A stretch of DNA of 64,000 nucleotides from Bacteroidota bacterium (GTDB taxonomy: Bacteria; Bacteroidota; Bacteroidia; Chitinophagales; Chitinophagaceae): positions 1-64,000 of the forward strand of contig JABDGU010000008.1 of NCBI GenBank assembly GCA_013285905.1, read 5' to 3'. Both the position numbers and the translations under genes were made by a program. Positions 26,999 to 35,740 of this stretch are shown here, piece after piece. How positions within the stretch are numbered: position 1 is the first letter of the stretch; each line of letters begins with the position of its first letter. The notes under the pieces are model-generated. The model was not told the origin of the DNA. It saw only the letters and a list, made by a program, of their open reading frames with translations, and searched no databases.

Positions 26999-28109
26999 TC
27001 CTGTAATATTTCCCGGGCAATGCTTTTACAAGTCCTTGCATTTCCAATTGCAATAAAGTAGATGCCAATTGTGAATTATTAAGGCCGGTTTGGTGAAATA
27101 ATTCATCAGAGTGTACTGAATCCTTGGTTTGCAAAGCATCAATAATCTTTTGCTCTTCCGGCAATAGGGCTAAGAATAATTGCTTTTGAACCGTTTTGGG
27201 CTTCTTACTTTTATTCCAGTTCATCAGGTCAAGCAGGTCATCTGCTTTGGTTATCATAGATGCAATATTGGTTCTGATAATTTCATTGCAACCGGAAGAC
27301 CTGCTATCGTTTACTCTGCCCGGGAAAGCAGCTACCTCCCGATTATAGCTTCCGGCAAGATGGGCAGTTATGAGCGCGCCACCTGCAATATCACTTTCTA
27401 CTACTACCGTTATATCGCTCATTCCAGCTACAATGCGATTACGCATGGGGAAGTTAAACCTGTCGGGTATGGTTTTAGAGACAAACTCTGTGAGCACACC
27501 CCCTCCATTCTTTACCATCTCGTTCGATAAGGTTTTATTGGTTGCAGGATATATTCTATCCAGACCATGTGCCAATACCCCAACCGTAGGAACTGCGGAA
27601 GCGAGCGATTTTCTATGCGCTATGGAATCTATACCGGACGCCAATCCGCTCACCACCAGTATATTTTCCTGCGATTGCAAGCCCTGAATAAGGTCTTCGC
27701 AAAGCTTTAGGCCATAATCCGTATTTTTCCTTGTACCAACAATTGCGACTATTTTGTCCATATTCAGGTTTGCAGTTCCTTTATAATAAAGCAGCAAAGG
27801 AGCATCGGCGCAATTGTTCAACCTTTGGGGATAGGATTCCTGGTTACAAAACAGGGTGGCAATATTATGCTTTGTAACGAACTTTACTTCTTCCTCAGCC
27901 TTTTGCATTATTTCGGCATCCTTAAAAGCCTTTACATTTATTTCACTAATGCCGATGACGTGTTTAATGTCTTTTAGGGGGGCCTTAAAAATACTGGATG
28001 GACTTCCAAAATGCTCCAGCAAAGCCCTGCCTGTTTTTGAGCCTATGCCGGGTACAAATGTGAGCGCTAACTGGTATATTATGCCTTCTATATCAATGTT
28101 GGGCTCCAT
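26991..28109 (-). CDS. dprA: DNA-processing protein DprA
   Basis: A 372-residue competence protein that loads RecA on incoming single-stranded DNA. An N-terminal helical (HhH/SAM-like) domain spans 1-70 (LTFVPGIGSKTGRALLEHFG). The Rossmann core has VAIVGTRKNTDYG, VVSGLASGIDSIAH, GVLAHGLDRIYPATN, FNFPMRNRIVAG and SDITVVVES. A C-terminal winged-helix domain (residues 310-372) completes it. It indicates potential for natural transformation. It diverges from the next gene. Confidence 0.96.
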   Translation of the reverse strand: MEPNIDIEGIIYQLALTFVPGIGSKTGRALLEHFGSPSSIFKAPLKDIKHVIGISEINVKAFKDAEIMQKAEEEVKFVTKHNIATLFCNQESYPQRLNNCADAPLLLYYKGTANLNMDKIVAIVGTRKNTDYGLKLCEDLIQGLQSQENILVVSGLASGIDSIAHRKSLASAVPTVGVLAHGLDRIYPATNKTLSNEMVKNGGGVLTEFVSKTIPDRFNFPMRNRIVAGMSDITVVVESDIAGGALITAHLAGSYNREVAAFPGRVNDSRSSGCNEIIRTNIASMITKADDLLDLMNWNKSKKPKTVQKQLFLALLPEEQKIIDALQTKDSVHSDELFHQTGLNNSQLASTLLQLEMQGLVKALPGKYYRIN

Positions 28110-28151
28110 ATTTAGTGTAAGATTTAGAGCAATAGTGCATTGTTTTACGAT

Positions 28152-28159
28152 TATCTTTG
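28152..28159 (+). promoter_or_regulatory. -7 promoter element TATCTTTG
   Basis: Consensus TAnnTTTG match 19 bp upstream of the DUF6438 gene, in the dprA divergent region. Confidence 0.55.
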
Positions 28160-28178
28160 AAGTTTGAAAATATAAAAA

Positions 28179-28649
28179 ATGAAGAAAATCGGCTTAACTA
28201 TTATTATCCTATTCATTGCCTTAGGAAATTTAAGTGCAAGGCATAAAAAACAAAAAACGGTTAATAGCAAGATACAATCTATCTATATGCGGAGAACTGC
28301 TTGTTTTGGCAAATGTCCGGATTATATTGTAGAGATAAGTAATACCGGAAAGGTGAAATATACAGGCAACCATTTCGTGAAAGATTCAGGAGTGTTTGAA
28401 AAGAACTTTAGTACTGTAAACGTGCAACGTCTCTTTGATGAATTTACAAGATTCCAAATAGATACTTGCCAAGCACAATACGAAAGCAGGATACAAGACC
28501 TTCCGGGTATTATTTATAAGATCAGCTACAAGGACAGAGTACAAAGTATAAACAGCGCAAACTTCGGGCCGGTTTTTTTAAGAAATCTAGCTTTGAGCGT
28601 AGATAGTTTTGCACAGGTTGACAAAAGCTGGAAAAAAATAAGGAAATAA
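28179..28649 (+). CDS. Secreted DUF6438-type protein
   Basis: A 156-residue protein with a signal peptide (about 1-20, ending GNLSA). It has the family pattern IYMRRTACFGKCPDYIVEIS, where two cysteines (CFGKC) open a beta-rich domain, then GKVKYTGNHF. No catalytic residues are known for this domain. It is periplasmic or surface exposed. A DinB-like gene follows 24 bp downstream. Confidence 0.7.
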   Translation: MKKIGLTIIILFIALGNLSARHKKQKTVNSKIQSIYMRRTACFGKCPDYIVEISNTGKVKYTGNHFVKDSGVFEKNFSTVNVQRLFDEFTRFQIDTCQAQYESRIQDLPGIIYKISYKDRVQSINSANFGPVFLRNLALSVDSFAQVDKSWKKIRK

Positions 28650-28673
28650 TTTTGGAACCTAAAACTCAACGGA

Positions 28674-29116
28674 ATGCTTAGTCCTTCTATTGAAAGGCTC
28701 GACTATTTATGCAATACCATTCCCGCACTCCTCTTTGAAATACCAAGGGAAGATTTTTCGTTTAAACCAGCGTCGGGCAAATGGAGTAAAAAAGAAATTA
28801 TAGGCCATCTTATAGCTAGCGCAACAAATAACCACCATCGTTTCGTAAGGGTGCAATTTGAAGATGTACCATTCATTATATATGACCAAAACAAGTGGAA
28901 TGAGAACAGCCATTACGAGGATATGGACGGTCAGCATCTTATCGATTTCTGGAAAAGCTACAATTTGCATCTGTTAGAAATACTGAAAAAACTGCTGAAA
29001 AACTACAAAGAAAATGCAAAACCAATGAGGCACATGATGTAACGTTGCAATGGCTGATTGAAGATTACGTGGTGCATTTAGAACATCATTTAAGACAAAT
29101 CATAAATTATCCTTAA
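28674..29116 (+). pseudogene. DinB-family metal-dependent hydrolase, frameshifted
   Basis: The frame from 28674 encodes a good DinB/YfiT-like N-terminal 100 residues (WSKKEIIGHLIASATNNHHRF, with the metal-site His in the first helix). It then stops at 29042 with an unrelated tail. The expected C-terminal end (TLQWLIEDYVVHLEHHLRQI, with the other His ligands) is intact in another frame and ends with TAA at 29114-29116. A single indel between about 28985 and 29025, near runs of A, would join them. It is either a sequencing error or a recently inactivated gene. Confidence 0.8.
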
Positions 29117-29154
29117 TATTAAAAAAACCGAGGTAGTTGTAAAGAGGCAGGAGC

Positions 29155-29162
29155 TATATTTG
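29155..29162 (+). promoter_or_regulatory. -7 promoter element TATATTTG
   Basis: Consensus match 28 bp upstream of the LprI-like gene; a TTG at 29137 is a possible -33 element. Confidence 0.5.
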
Positions 29163-29190
29163 ATCAGGTATATAAGAGAACAGATATAGC

Positions 29191-29619
29191 ATGAACCATC
29201 TAAGAACTATCATTTTATCCGCATTTTACTTTATTACTCCTTTCTGCTGCCAAGCCCAGTCTTTTGACAAGAAGGACCCGATTGACAAATCCTATGAGGA
29301 GTGCCTTCAGAAAGATACATCCGCTATAAACTTAAGCAATTGCGCCTACGAAGCATATAGCCAATGGGATAGGGAATTAAATAAATCATACAATAAATTA
29401 GTTAAAGAATTAGTCATACCGAAAGATAAGGCCGCATTCCTACAGTCGCAAAAAGCATGGCTGGCATACAGGGACGCAGAATTCCATTTATACGATAATA
29501 TGCTGAACAAGCCGGGTGAAAAATGGACGTTTGAACGAGCCAACGACAGGGTAAACCTAGTAAAACACAGGGTGCTTCAACTGCGTGGATATTATCAAAT
29601 TCTTAGCAGTAAAAACTAA
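29191..29619 (+). CDS. Secreted LprI/DUF1311-family protein
   Basis: A 142-residue protein with a signal peptide (to about CCQAQ). The DUF1311 pattern is clear: a Cys pair (ECLQKD ... SNCAYEAY), a long helix (WDRELNKSYNKLVKEL) and the LQSQKAWLAYRDAEF signature. Some members inhibit lysozyme, but most are uncharacterised. It is periplasmic. Confidence 0.8.
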   Translation: MNHLRTIILSAFYFITPFCCQAQSFDKKDPIDKSYEECLQKDTSAINLSNCAYEAYSQWDRELNKSYNKLVKELVIPKDKAAFLQSQKAWLAYRDAEFHLYDNMLNKPGEKWTFERANDRVNLVKHRVLQLRGYYQILSSKN

Positions 29620-29633
29620 TAAGCGAAAGGTAA

Positions 29634-29641
29634 TACTTTTG
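29634..29641 (+). promoter_or_regulatory. -7 promoter element TACTTTTG
   Basis: TAnnTTTG match 17 bp upstream of the start codon at 29659. Confidence 0.5.
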
Positions 29642-29658
29642 TGCTAAAGTAATTTTCA

Positions 29659-30669
29659 ATGAAAAATAAGCTGATTGCCTTTGTAATGCTTTTTTGTTGC
29701 GTTATTAACAATTCAATTAAGGTCTATGCCTGGGGTGTTTACGGCCATCAGCATATTATAAAGGCAGCCATTCTTGCATTGCCTGCAGATATGGGTATGT
29801 TCTTTTATGACCATTGCGATTTCCTGGTGGAAGAATCTGTTGTACCTGACATACGAAAATATGGCTTAGGTGACAAATCTGAATTCCCGAGGCATTATAT
29901 CAACCTGGAAAGCTACAACTATACAAGCGCAAAAGCTATGCCACAAACCATGAAAGATGCGCTTGCACGCTTTGATAAAGATAGCATGCAAAAACATGGC
30001 ATCCTGCCATGGTATATGCAGGATATGACGGATAAGCTGACGGCTGCGATCAGGAACAAAAACAAAACGGAGATCATTTTCCTGGCAGGTGACCTGAGCC
30101 ACTATATTGCTGATGCCCACATGCCATTACATACTTCTATTAACCACGACGGGCAGTTTACGGGACAAAAGGGCATTCACGCTTTTTGGGAATCACAATT
30201 GCCCGAAATGTTTGGAGACAAGTATAATTATCATACAAGAGAGGCACACTACATAAACAATATTACCCTTACTACGTGGAGCATTATGGAACGGTCGCAC
30301 ATGCTGGCGGACACGATGCTGCTGATAGAAAAAACATTACGGAAAGAATTCCCTGAAGACAAAGTCTATACAAAGGATGTTGAAGGGGAAATATTAAAAA
30401 ACAAATATGGGCAGCCGACATTCTCGAGAGAATATGCCACCGAATACCATAAAAGGCTACATGGAATGGTTGAAGTGCAAATGAAGGAAGCTATACAAAT
30501 GACTGCCGATTTCTGGTATACGGCTTGGGTAAACGCAGGCAAACCAAATATGGATGATCTTGATCCCCACTCTTTAAACGATGCAAATGAGAAAAGGTAT
30601 ATTGAAGAAAAGAAAGAATGGCAAGAGGGAAAACTGACAGGATTGAAAATAAACAAGGAGTTCAAGTAA
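29659..30669 (+). CDS. Zinc-dependent phospholipase C / S1-P1 nuclease-fold secreted hydrolase
   Basis: A 336-residue protein with a signal peptide ending KVYA. The mature protein starts WGVYGHQHIIKAA, where the N-terminal Trp and His act as zinc ligands in this fold. Further ligands are plausible in FPRHYINLE, GDLSHYIADAHMPLHT and GIHAFWESQ. This matches the all-helical trinuclear zinc fold shared by bacterial phospholipase C and S1/P1 nucleases. Whether it acts on lipids or nucleic acids cannot be told. A strong terminator follows. Confidence 0.85.
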   Translation: MKNKLIAFVMLFCCVINNSIKVYAWGVYGHQHIIKAAILALPADMGMFFYDHCDFLVEESVVPDIRKYGLGDKSEFPRHYINLESYNYTSAKAMPQTMKDALARFDKDSMQKHGILPWYMQDMTDKLTAAIRNKNKTEIIFLAGDLSHYIADAHMPLHTSINHDGQFTGQKGIHAFWESQLPEMFGDKYNYHTREAHYINNITLTTWSIMERSHMLADTMLLIEKTLRKEFPEDKVYTKDVEGEILKNKYGQPTFSREYATEYHKRLHGMVEVQMKEAIQMTADFWYTAWVNAGKPNMDDLDPHSLNDANEKRYIEEKKEWQEGKLTGLKINKEFK

Positions 30670-30672
30670 ACG

Positions 30673-30704
30673 AAAGAGCCATCCGCCGGGGCGGATGGCT
30701 CTTT
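30673..30704. terminator. Bidirectional terminator
   Basis: Arms AAAGAGCCATCCGCC and GGCGGATGGCTCTTT form a long G+C-rich stem ending in T-runs on both strands, between convergent genes. Confidence 0.9.
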
Positions 30705-30718
30705 ACAATTAAGAATAT

Positions 30719-31807
30719 CTATTTAGCTATCCGTACAAGCCCGGTATTATCGCCGGAACTAACGCGTCCTATGTAGTTTCCTTTGGAAAGGCTTTGCAAA
30801 TTGAGTTCACGCTTGTTGCTTGATGTATTGACCAACTTGCCCTGCATATCATACACATCCACTGAAAAAGAAACCCACGACGCAGGTATATCAAGATAAA
30901 CTTTACCATCTGCTGCAGGATTAGGATAAGCATTTAATACACTTATGGAGGAGGCTATATTGCTAACACTATTGGGATGAAGACTATCGCGATAAACATC
31001 CCTGAAACGAATAGCAGTTACATTTTCGGAGTCTGTTTGTGCTGATGTATCATCTATTACAGTAGTGGTGACCCATAAAGCGGGATAATGTTGACCATTT
31101 ACAAGAAATTTATAATCTACAGTATGTACGGGGAATTTAATAACCTGACTAAACGCATTTACTGAATCAGTTTCAACTTTCTCTGAACGTACACGGATGC
31201 AATTTACAGGACTTGTATAATAAGGTGTTTTGATCGTTCCCCAGCCATCTACAACTGTATATCTTATACCTGTCTGTACCCATGTTCCTAAAAGCGGAAT
31301 AGTGGTATTTACAGCATAGACAGAGGTATCGGCAATATTGCCGTAAGCCAGCGGGAAATAGTAAACTGTATCAGGAGCCGAATAAGCAGCGGGGATGGGA
31401 GAACCTGAAATAGTAGCACCAAAACCTACTGCATTGTAACTGGTAGTACCGTTCTTTTTAAAGAAGTTGTATATATTCTGAACAGTAATCGGGATAGCAC
31501 CTCCTGTAGGCAAACTATCAGCGACTTTATAGCCATAAGCAGCAGGATCTATAAGACCCCAGGACACATTTACAGACAGTGCTGACTTATATTGGTCGAG
31601 GCCTTGTGCATTTGGCACCAGGTTACTATAGTCCCAAACATGATTTGCACCTGAGTCGTGGATATTAAAGCCAGACCCTAGTGCCAAAACTGAACTCCAG
31701 CGCAGGGTATCATTAATTACAGGCATATCGCTGGAGGTAATTGTAATCTGAGCAAAACTGCATTGTGCAGCAATACATAAACTGAGGCTTAATAAAATTT
31801 TTCTCAT
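30719..31807 (-). CDS. Secreted protein with T9SS type A sorting domain
   Basis: A 362-residue protein: signal peptide (ending CSFAQ), about 260 residues of beta-rich, low-charge sequence with no recognised catalytic motif, and a C-terminal T9SS domain (LNAYPNPAADGKVYLDIP ... VRIAK). It is probably a surface or released protein of unknown role. It has its own terminator downstream. Confidence 0.85.
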   Translation of the reverse strand: MRKILLSLSLCIAAQCSFAQITITSSDMPVINDTLRWSSVLALGSGFNIHDSGANHVWDYSNLVPNAQGLDQYKSALSVNVSWGLIDPAAYGYKVADSLPTGGAIPITVQNIYNFFKKNGTTSYNAVGFGATISGSPIPAAYSAPDTVYYFPLAYGNIADTSVYAVNTTIPLLGTWVQTGIRYTVVDGWGTIKTPYYTSPVNCIRVRSEKVETDSVNAFSQVIKFPVHTVDYKFLVNGQHYPALWVTTTVIDDTSAQTDSENVTAIRFRDVYRDSLHPNSVSNIASSISVLNAYPNPAADGKVYLDIPASWVSFSVDVYDMQGKLVNTSSNKRELNLQSLSKGNYIGRVSSGDNTGLVRIAK

Positions 31808-31910
31808 ATTTTATCTGGATTATGCCCAAATATAGTAAATATATTAGTACCAACAATTCATTAATTATCAATTATCTGCAAGCATTTTCCGGTTTCAGGG
31901 ATTCAAGCCT

Positions 31911-31918
31911 TACCTTTG
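31911..31918 (+). promoter_or_regulatory. -7 promoter element TACCTTTG for cvfB
   Basis: TAnnTTTG match 18 bp upstream of the cvfB ATG at 31937. Confidence 0.55.
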
Positions 31919-31936
31919 TATTTATAAATTTTGAGA

Positions 31937-32782
31937 ATGGTTCAGGTTGGGCAGTATAATACACTAAAAGTTGTTAAAGAAGTTGATTTTGGCTTTTACT
32001 TAGACGGTGGGGAAGCGGGAGAAATATTACTACCTGCCCGCTATGTTCCCGCAGGGCTGAAACCGGGCGACGATTTGAAAGTTTTCATATACCATGATTC
32101 GGAAAACCGATTAATTGCAACCACGCTGGAGCCAAAGGGCGTAGTGGGTGATATTGTTTTGATGCCGGTATTCGATATTACCAAAGCCGGGGCTTTCCTC
32201 GACATGGGCTTAATGAAACACATTTTTGTACCCCTATCGCAACAGGAATCCAAGATGAAAGTAGGAGAATCCTACCTGGTAAAAATATACCTTGATGAAA
32301 AAACGGGACGCCTTGCAGCAACGGAAAAGTTCAGTGCTGATATAAGTAATTATGAGATCAGCGTAAAGGAACTGGAGCCTGTTGATATAGTTGTGTTTCA
32401 AAAAACCGACATTGGCTATAAAGTTATTATAAACAATAAGCACCTGGGTGTGTTGCATTATAATGAGGTATATCGCGATTTGCCTTATGGTGAAAAATTA
32501 AAAGGATTCATAAAAACGATACGCCCTGAAAATAAGATAGATGTATCGCTGGGTGAGCGAGGATATAAAAGAGTGGAGGGCGAAGAAGAAAAAGTATTAA
32601 GGCTACTGAAAGAAAATGACGGCTACCTACCTTATCATGACAAATCGGCCCCTGAAGAAATTTATGATTTTTTTGGTGTGAGTAAAAAAACCTTTAAGAT
32701 GAGCATAGGGTCTTTATACAAGCAACATAAAATAGAACTGACAAAGACAGGAATAAAGCTGGCAGATCAAAGCCCGGAATAA
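31937..32782 (+). CDS. cvfB: CvfB-type S1-like RNA-binding protein
   Basis: A 281-residue cytoplasmic protein. The ATG at 31937 is preferred to the TTG two codons earlier. Three S1-like OB-fold segments follow: GQYNTLKVVKEVDFGFYLD, DITKAGAFLDMGLMKHIFVP and YGEKLKGFIKTIRPENKIDV. A C-terminal winged helix (FGVSKKTFKMSIGSLYKQ) completes the CvfB/YitL architecture. Family members bind RNA and affect virulence or translation in Gram-positives; the role here is not known. The 3' end overlaps the convergent sulfite-oxidase-like gene by 16 bp. Confidence 0.88.
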   Translation: MVQVGQYNTLKVVKEVDFGFYLDGGEAGEILLPARYVPAGLKPGDDLKVFIYHDSENRLIATTLEPKGVVGDIVLMPVFDITKAGAFLDMGLMKHIFVPLSQQESKMKVGESYLVKIYLDEKTGRLAATEKFSADISNYEISVKELEPVDIVVFQKTDIGYKVIINNKHLGVLHYNEVYRDLPYGEKLKGFIKTIRPENKIDVSLGERGYKRVEGEEEKVLRLLKENDGYLPYHDKSAPEEIYDFFGVSKKTFKMSIGSLYKQHKIELTKTGIKLADQSPE

Positions 32783-33567
32783 TAATCATAGCCGTTCTCT
32801 GCCCAATAGTCATGTGGTTTTTCATTGCTGAAGACCACATTGCCTATCCTCTTCAGGTTCTTTATTCCATACTTAACAGGTATAATAAGCCTTAATGGAT
32901 AGCCCTGAATGAGCGGAAGGTAATTGTTGTTCATTTCATAGCAGAGCAGTGTTTGAGGGTGCATCATACTCGGAGTATCTATGCCAACATAGTATTTCTT
33001 ATCGGGCGTTTCAAGCCCTACATAACCCATTTTTACTTCTTCGTGCAAATTGTATTTCTCCACAAAATCGCTGAATTTTACACCGGCCCAGTGCGAAACC
33101 TGGCTCCAACCCTCTACACATTTAAAATCGTAAATGATCTCTGTTTTAGGAAGGGCCAATATCTCGCTTAAAGGAACAAGCAAGGTTTCTCCCGATACCC
33201 TTTTTATATTCAGCACCCAGTTTTTGTAGTCAAAATCGCTGCCTAAACCTATTTCTCCATTAACCCTTACTTTTTGCGCAGCTTCGGATTTCGGGAATGT
33301 TTTTACAAGATGTCCATCGTCAAATATTTTAGTGAATATCTTTTCATTTGTTTCAAGGCCCTTTCGAAGGTGCTTTTCAACCCCAGCGGCATCTTCAGGC
33401 TGATCGAATAACCACATCAATGCCTTATAACCAGAGAAAAGCAAAATTATAAATACAGACAACGATACGACTGTTTTTCTGCGTATCTCCTGATCGACAG
33501 AAGTGTATTTTCTGCGGCCAAAGAGTTTGCCAAAAAACCATGTTATTTTAGCAAGTACCTTTTTCAT
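32767..33567 (-). CDS. Membrane-anchored sulfite-oxidase-like molybdopterin protein
   Basis: A 266-residue protein. A membrane helix lies at about 33-50, then a periplasmic domain of the oxidoreductase molybdopterin-binding fold. The Mo-ligand cysteine is plausible in FKCVEGWSQVSHWAGV, and the C-terminal block MHPQTLLCYEMN ... GYPLRLIIPVKYG is typical. It overlaps the upstream cytochrome-b-like gene by 4 bp. The pair therefore resembles a YedYZ-style or sulfite dehydrogenase unit passing electrons to or from the quinone pool. That b-type partner appears frameshifted. Confidence 0.85.
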   Translation of the reverse strand: MKKVLAKITWFFGKLFGRRKYTSVDQEIRRKTVVSLSVFIILLFSGYKALMWLFDQPEDAAGVEKHLRKGLETNEKIFTKIFDDGHLVKTFPKSEAAQKVRVNGEIGLGSDFDYKNWVLNIKRVSGETLLVPLSEILALPKTEIIYDFKCVEGWSQVSHWAGVKFSDFVEKYNLHEEVKMGYVGLETPDKKYYVGIDTPSMMHPQTLLCYEMNNNYLPLIQGYPLRLIIPVKYGIKNLKRIGNVVFSNEKPHDYWAENGYDYYSGL

Positions 33568-34255
33568 GCCTGTTCGTTTGCTGTTTCTTTAAGTTCGGTA
33601 GGTTCTTTTACCACTTCGAAACCTGCTACCATAGCCCTGAAATTGTTCCAGCCGGCCAAAACCACTTGTGCGAAGTGTATCAGGAAAAACAATACATAAC
33701 CGATGGTAAGAGCAAAATGTATGATCCTTGCTACCTCATAACCACCGCAGATAAAGCAAAGCCAATACAATTGAGCTGGTTTATAAATAGCAAGACCGGT
33801 AATTATTGAGCCGAAACCCATAACTATGACGCCAGAATATGCTACACGTTGTGCTGCATTATATTTACTTTGCAGCGGAACTTCTTTTCTAAGATGCAAA
33901 TCGTGCAGCACAACCTGCCAGGCCTCCTTAAAGGAATGCCTATCGGGAATAAGGTATCTCCATTCGCCTGAAAAAACGGTAAAAAATACGTACGAGAACC
34001 CATTAATAAAAAAAAGCACATGAAAATAAAATGAAAAGACATACCTCTTGCCAGGTGGGATGAAAGATGCAATGCTTTATAAAATGAATCTGGGAAAAAC
34101 TTAAGCAGGGTTTTGCTACCCCATCCTATCCTATAAATATCATTTGCCCAATAGATCAACAAGCCACTCCATATCATAATGCTAAGAAGCGGAAAGTTGA
34201 GCCAATGAAACCAACGAATGGCCAATGGATGTTTCTTTACGATCTTTTTTTGCAT
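33564..34255 (-). pseudogene. Cytochrome b/b6-type membrane subunit, frameshifted at a T8 run
   Basis: Two frames together encode one cytochrome. The first (from 34255) gives HPLAIRWFHWLNFPLLSIMI and HLSSHLARGMSFHFIF, with heme-ligand-type histidines. It leaves the family at 34008-34015, a run of eight T on the coding strand. The second frame continues from that run (FINGFSYVFFTVFSGEW ... IGYVLFFLIHFAQVVLAGWNNF) to 33564. One extra T would restore a single 230-residue protein. It could be a sequencing error, phase variation or slippage translation. It is coupled to the sulfite-oxidase-like gene. Confidence 0.85.
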
Positions 34256-34587
34256 AATGTCCTTTTGAATTGAAAGCGTATCTAAAAGTAATATAAATAC
34301 GTAAAAACCAAAGGAAGGGTTTTAGAGAAACAAAATTATTTATGCCCTTTTCAAAAAACAGCGTGTATATGAACCTGTTGCAAATTGTTGCACCCCTTAG
34401 GGGTGCATGTTGTTTTATTCGTTTTGACTACAACGCTTATAGTCTTAACGGCCTATTGGTATGTTTAAATAAACGCCATTCAATATTTAACAAGCAGATA
34501 GTCTGTAAAAACATTTAACCCCCGTTAAGACAGAGGTTAAACATTTTAATTAATAATCGAATAATAATCGAAACTTATTGGCGGCGA
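34256..34587. other. Intergenic region with GCACCCC hairpin
   Basis: No gene is seen. A perfect hairpin TGCACCCC/GGGGTGCA lies at 34389-34407 with a 3-nt loop. It is a dispersed-palindrome type with T-rich sequence after it and may also terminate transcription. Confidence 0.6.
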
Positions 34588-34893
34588 TCACCTGCGGTGG
34601 CCCCAATGTCCGCGCACCCAAACATCGCCTCTTGGGCCATGTCTCCAAAATCCTCCAATCCATATAACTCCGGGACGTGGTGGTTCTGCCCAATAACCGC
34701 CGGCCCATTCGTAACGACCATTACGTTCTACCCATTCTTCATCAACCCATACATGATGAGGCCCGGGCCGCTCAACGCGCGTGTAAACAGGTATTGTTGG
34801 CCTAACATTTACATAAATCTGGGCGCTTGCACTTACAACCGAAATTGTGAGAACGAAAGCAAAAGCCCAAAAAGATCTCAATAGCTTTTTCAT
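34588..34893 (-). CDS. YXWGXW-repeat secreted protein
   Basis: A 101-residue protein with a signal peptide (ending VSASAQ). The mature part is rich in Trp, Gly, Arg and Tyr, with repeats such as HVWVDEEWVERNGRYEW, GYWAEPPRPGVIW and GFWRHGPRG, ending RGHWGHRR. This is the YXWGXW repeat type found in envelope proteins of unknown function. Confidence 0.8.
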   Translation of the reverse strand: MKKLLRSFWAFAFVLTISVVSASAQIYVNVRPTIPVYTRVERPGPHHVWVDEEWVERNGRYEWAGGYWAEPPRPGVIWIGGFWRHGPRGDVWVRGHWGHRR

Positions 34894-35109
34894 GATTTAA
34901 TGCTTTATTTTAGTTCAAACACTATACTCAAAAAACCATGCCAATATTTGCTAAAAGTCTTGCTGTATTCAAGTTTATTAATCCACAAAATGTAAGTGTT
35001 TGATAATTATGAAGAAAGCCTAAATTGAGGAAAAAGGCCTATTGTTTTTCTTAACTTTTCGTTTTTTATTTGGTGCTACAATTACCCAGTTTTAAAACTG
35101 ATACGGACA

Positions 35110-35688
35110 TCAAAAACATGTAGCGACGACTTGTGTAGTGGTATCCTTGGTACAGACACCTATATCACCCCAGCCCTGTGCGAAATAAGGATTACCACGG
35201 GCTGAAAATGCATAATAAACACGGTAAGCATTGCCGGGCTGCACCTGTGTCGCTACAAGGGGAACATTGATGGTTACGTTTCCTCCTGCGGAGCCGTAAT
35301 AATTGTGTGTTCCCAGGAAAGTACCATACTCATCTGTGACGAGATAGCTGAAATAACAGTTGGTGCCGAAGTAAATTGTAAAGCCGTAATTAACCGTGCC
35401 GGTATTCCAGCCAATGGGATTTGTGCCGGGGAAAACCGTAACGGTACCAGCGCTGGTGTGGTTCCATGATGCAGTATCTGCAAGTGAATCGATGGACATG
35501 GTATATAGTTGCTGGGCATTGATGGTGTATTTGTTTATCTGCCAGTCGTTATCCTGTGTGCCGACCCATCTTACGAGGTTGCCGTTGGTATCTACTATCT
35601 CCATACCTGTGAACCAATAGGAGGGTTTGTCTTTTTTACAAATGCTTATTAATGCCAACACGACAATGACCAGTACAATATGCTTCAT
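35110..35688 (-). CDS. Secreted protein of unknown function
   Basis: A 192-residue protein. The start at 35688 (MKHIVLVIVVLALIS) is chosen because the longer frame to 35862 overlaps the end of the upstream gene and hides the leader. The leader is followed by CKKDKPSYW, but the residue before Cys is Ile, so lipidation is doubtful. The rest is beta-rich, Gly/Asn/Tyr-rich and has one Cys near the end. I do not recognise the family. The two minus-strand genes are 52 bp apart. Confidence 0.6.
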   Translation of the reverse strand: MKHIVLVIVVLALISICKKDKPSYWFTGMEIVDTNGNLVRWVGTQDNDWQINKYTINAQQLYTMSIDSLADTASWNHTSAGTVTVFPGTNPIGWNTGTVNYGFTIYFGTNCYFSYLVTDEYGTFLGTHNYYGSAGGNVTINVPLVATQVQPGNAYRVYYAFSARGNPYFAQGWGDIGVCTKDTTTQVVATCF

Positions 35689-35740
35689 AAAATAAAAATA
35701 GTGATTAAGGGGGAATATTGGGTAAGAAAATATGGCTGAA

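Noticed and set aside
31931-31936. TTG start of cvfB two codons upstream
   Set aside because: The ATG at 31937 is nearer to the expected start and needs no rare codon.
34588-34893. Antisense 95-codon plus-strand frame
   Set aside because: It mirrors the Trp/Gly-rich repeats of the real minus-strand gene.
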